From contig CALGNY010000258.1 in assembly GCA_937958375.1 (NCBI GenBank), positions 1 through 7,554 of the forward strand: DNA of 7,554 nucleotides. The letters are read 5' to 3'. Below the pieces are notes generated by a model. It saw nothing but the letters and a program-made list of their open reading frames with translations, searched no databases and was not told where the DNA came from. The position numbers and the translations under genes are program-made. Of the stretch, positions 5,081-7,554 are shown one piece after another; the first letter of the stretch is position 1, and each line of letters opens with the position of its first letter. Origin of the DNA: an uncultured Bacillaceae bacterium. GTDB taxonomy: Bacteria > Bacillota > Bacilli > Bacillales > Alkalibacillaceae.

Positions 5081-7554
5081 TTATGTCAGCATTTCTTCTT
5101 CTTCCACTGGCTTGTCGATGTTCGTCGTCAACTCAACCAAATTGACCTGTGGCGCGTGATCGGTCATTTCTTGATGCTCACATGTAAAGTAAATGATTTG
5201 ATGCTCCCTTGCCTGCTCTGTCAGTAAGTCAAACATATGTTGTTTTCTTTTCCGATCAAAGTTGACGAATGCATCATCCAATAAGAACGGTAGATCGGCA
5301 GCTGCCTGTAATGATTTGCTCAATGCCAGGCGAAGTGAAATATATAACTGATCCGCCGTGCCTTCAGACAACTGACCGACTTCAAACCAGTCATCGATCG
5401 AATTGCCTACCATGATGGTTTCGGATTCAGTGGCGAATTGAACTTCCGTATACTTTCCACCTGTCAAGAAGGAAAAGTTTTTGCTTGTATTTTTCATAAT
5501 ACCAGGTAAATACACATTTTGGTAACGATCTTTTGTTTCTTTCAAAAATCCATAGGCCAATCTGTACACGGCCCATTCTTTGGATAATGCGCTGATTTCC
5601 TCGGTAAGCATAGATTTTTTATGAATCAAGTCAGATAATTCTCCGTCCTCTTCCAGGTTTTTAATCTTTGTCGCCACCTCTGCTTGATCGCGTCGCAGTT
5701 GGTCAATTTGTTCTTCGAGTTCACTTAGGCGGTTGTTGTTTTCTTGGACAGTTCGCTCCAACTCATCCCATGCGTAACTCTCACGTAGCACGGCATCCGT
5801 CCGGTCAGAAAATGTTTGGTGAATGAATTCGAACGCCTCATCCTTTTGCTGCCGTTTCTCCGTGTACAACTGAAAACGATTCAAGCGATCCAAAAACGTT
5901 TCTTCATTTTTTGCACCAGATTGGTTTAATAGTTCTTGCCATTCGTCTTCATATGGTTTAAAGCGCAGCTCCTCTGCTTTGATCTGGCTTTCCTGTTTAC
6001 TCAACTCTTCAATCAATTTCTCAAGTCGTTGTTTATTTTCCAATTCCATACGATATTGATCTTTCACTTGCTGCCATAAACGTTCAGGTTCTTCTTGCTG
6101 ATCATATAAAGAAAGAATCATTCGGGCCGTTTCTCGTTTCTCTTCTAATTCCTGCATTACATCGTTGTATTTATGACGATTGTTCAGGAGCTGTTCGGCT
6201 AACGACTTTGCCCGTTGGATCGATTGCATGAGGCTTGGCCAATGCTGAACGTCAACGGCGTCCAAGAAAGGAAATTGCTCTTTTTCCTTTTCGATGGCCT
6301 GTTTGACATCTGCTTGCAGGTGAGTCAAGTGTTCTTGATCGATGGTTAATTTCTTTTCGGCTTCTTTTGCCGTTTCATATTTTACGTTTAAACGATCGAG
6401 CTCTTTTTCAAGGCTTTCTTGTTGGTTCAATTGCAACTCAATCGCTTGTAACTGCTCTGTGATTGATTCATTTTGCTCGACCGGTTGCTCAGCTTCAACC
6501 GATTTTTGTTGGTCAGCCATTTTTTGCTGCTGTGACCTACCCACCATGAAGCCGAGTACTGACATTCCGATGAAAAAGATGATCAATGCCCAATCCATCC
6601 ACTCCGCTTGGAAGGCAAAAATAGCATACAAAGCCAGCAATGAAATGAAAACAGCTGGGACACCCCATTGGATTTTTTGAAACATGCTTTCACTTTTTTT
6701 CCACGAGGATAATTGGTTGCGTCTTTCTTCTTGCAGTTGCTGTTTTAGCTGCTGAGTTGAACGATCGGATTGCAATCGATTCCGTTCATCCTCCAAACGT
6801 AGCTTTTCTTCTTTCGGTAGCATTTTTTCTTTTTGATCCTGAATTTGAATGTGGATACCTTCAAGTTCATCGGCATTTTTACGTACTGCCAATTGAATGT
6901 CATTCGCTTTTTCTTTCAGTGATGCTGTTTGATTCGCTATGTCCTTCCATGTCTCTTCCGTATATTGATTCGTTTTCCATGACAAAATCTCCTCTGGGGA
7001 ATTACTCAGTCCAGCATCTTTGGTAATTCGGTTGAATTCACGCTCGTCATCTTGAATTTGTTCTTTGAGTTGTGTTGCAGTTTGTTCTAGTTGTTTGGCA
7101 TCATCGAGCCAGGTTTCCATCGCATCAAATGAAATCGGATATTTATCAAAAGCCGCTTGTTCGGACAGCATTCGTTGTTCATGTTGAAGCTGTTCCAAGT
7201 GATTTTGATGGATGTTCATCTTTTCTTTGAATGCTCTTCGCTCGTCTTTGAATTCTTGATATCGACGCTGTGCCTCGGACGGAAATTCCGTAACCCACTG
7301 ATCGTCATCTAATTCTTTCGCCAACAATTGATACTGCAGAATATATTTTTTCAGATTCATTACGTTTTCTTGGTGAGAGGATTCTTGCTCTAAAGCTCTC
7401 TTTTCGTTTTGAAGGGCCGTTAATTCCTCATCTAGTGTTTCTTTTTGTTCTTTTAACGTGTGATGCTGCCCTTCATTCGCTTTGACTTCATCAATTTGTT
7501 TGGCAAGGTCTTTCAACTGATTGAGCTTTACGTTCAAGATTGGATTCTTACCTG
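5081..7554 (-). CDS. yhaN: YhaN, SbcC/Rad50-like membrane-associated ATPase (5' end beyond window)
   Basis: The frame is open to the right edge (codons reading GKNPI precede the TTG at 7537), so about 823 C-terminal residues are visible. YhaN proteins have about 960 residues; the missing part should carry the P-loop. Counting from TTG 7537, long Glu/Gln/Lys-rich coiled coils fill about 1-285 and 340-680. Between them lie two hydrophobic helices (about 291-309 and 315-333), a membrane hairpin at the coil apex. The C-terminal ATPase lobe shows the ABC signature QLSEGT (722-727), Walker B FLLDDAF (751-757), the D-loop NFD and an H-loop-like FTCEH (784-788). The only visible cysteine is C786, so there is no CxxC zinc hook. 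Relatives pair with the SbcD-like phosphoesterase YhaO, which may lie upstream outside the window. A DNA- or RNA-processing role at the membrane is inferred. The gene is followed after 33 nt by the regulator. Confidence 0.93.
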   Translation of the reverse strand, partial: GKNPILNVKLNQLKDLAKQIDEVKANEGQHHTLKEQKETLDEELTALQNEKRALEQESSHQENVMNLKKYILQYQLLAKELDDDQWVTEFPSEAQRRYQEFKDERRAFKEKMNIHQNHLEQLQHEQRMLSEQAAFDKYPISFDAMETWLDDAKQLEQTATQLKEQIQDDEREFNRITKDAGLSNSPEEILSWKTNQYTEETWKDIANQTASLKEKANDIQLAVRKNADELEGIHIQIQDQKEKMLPKEEKLRLEDERNRLQSDRSTQQLKQQLQEERRNQLSSWKKSESMFQKIQWGVPAVFISLLALYAIFAFQAEWMDWALIIFFIGMSVLGFMVGRSQQQKMADQQKSVEAEQPVEQNESITEQLQAIELQLNQQESLEKELDRLNVKYETAKEAEKKLTIDQEHLTHLQADVKQAIEKEKEQFPFLDAVDVQHWPSLMQSIQRAKSLAEQLLNNRHKYNDVMQELEEKRETARMILSLYDQQEEPERLWQQVKDQYRMELENKQRLEKLIEELSKQESQIKAEELRFKPYEDEWQELLNQSGAKNEETFLDRLNRFQLYTEKRQQKDEAFEFIHQTFSDRTDAVLRESYAWDELERTVQENNNRLSELEEQIDQLRRDQAEVATKIKNLEEDGELSDLIHKKSMLTEEISALSKEWAVYRLAYGFLKETKDRYQNVYLPGIMKNTSKNFSFLTGGKYTEVQFATESETIMVGNSIDDWFEVGQLSEGTADQLYISLRLALSKSLQAAADLPFLLDDAFVNFDRKRKQHMFDLLTEQAREHQIIYFTCEHQEMTDHAPQVNLVELTTNIDKPVEEEEMLT

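Noticed and set aside
6342..6680. Plus-strand open frame of 112 codons
   Set aside because: It lies wholly antisense to the yhaN coiled-coil and membrane-hairpin codons; its Ser/Cys/Phe-rich product is typical of a shadow frame, and nothing suggests a protein family.
7535..7537. TTG as the real start of YhaN
   Set aside because: The frame continues open to the window edge and about 140 residues of the usual protein, including the P-loop part, are missing, so the true start lies outside.
1..7554. Mobile elements, CRISPR arrays, tRNA or rRNA genes, or a defence island
   Set aside because: I saw no direct repeat arrays, transposase-like or integrase-like proteins, or structured RNA genes. The SbcC-like and nuclease genes belong to the conserved yha operon rather than to a recognised defence system.

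Overview
The window comes from a low-to-mid GC Gram-positive bacterium of the Bacillaceae/Bacillales type. The signs are strong GGAGG-type ribosome binding sites, one TTG start, AT-rich spacers, and proteins that match the Bacillus subtilis YhaN, YhaM, YeaC and YeaD families. A GbsR-like regulator and an acidic extracytoplasmic linker would fit a salt- or alkali-tolerant member, but that is only inference. Nearly all of the window is coding, and every convincing gene is on the minus strand, so transcription runs from right to left.

Right block (about 3523-7554, read right to left). The first gene is a large SbcC/Rad50-like ATPase, YhaN, whose N-terminus lies beyond the right edge. After a 33-nt gap comes a GbsR/MarR-type winged-helix regulator with a TTG start. 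Its last 26 nt overlap the start of yhaM, a 3'-5' exoribonuclease with an OB fold and an HD domain. In B. subtilis yhaN and yhaM are neighbours, together with the SbcD-like yhaO, so the regulator looks like a lineage-specific insertion into this nuclease operon.

Spacer (3421-3522). This stretch of about 100 nt holds a long imperfect hairpin just after the yhaM stop, probably its terminator. It also holds an AT-rich candidate promoter and the Shine-Dalgarno site for the next operon.

Left block (45-3420). A MoxR-family AAA+ ATPase, a DUF58 membrane protein and a polytopic membrane protein with a C-terminal DUF4129-like domain are joined by two 4-nt ATGA overlaps, so they form a tightly coupled operon. 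It resembles yeaC-yeaD-yebA of B. subtilis, but the third protein appears to lack the extracellular transglutaminase domain usual for YebA-type proteins. The operon ends at a perfect 14-bp inverted repeat (25-56) that contains the stop codon. The repeat can work on both strands, and a plus-strand gene may end in it from the left.

I see no mobile element, CRISPR array, tRNA or rRNA. The most interesting points are the membrane hairpin at the coiled-coil apex of YhaN in place of a zinc hook, the regulator embedded between yhaN and yhaM, the YebA-like protein without its enzyme domain, and the double-sided stop/terminator at the left edge. None of these amounts to a clearly new system.
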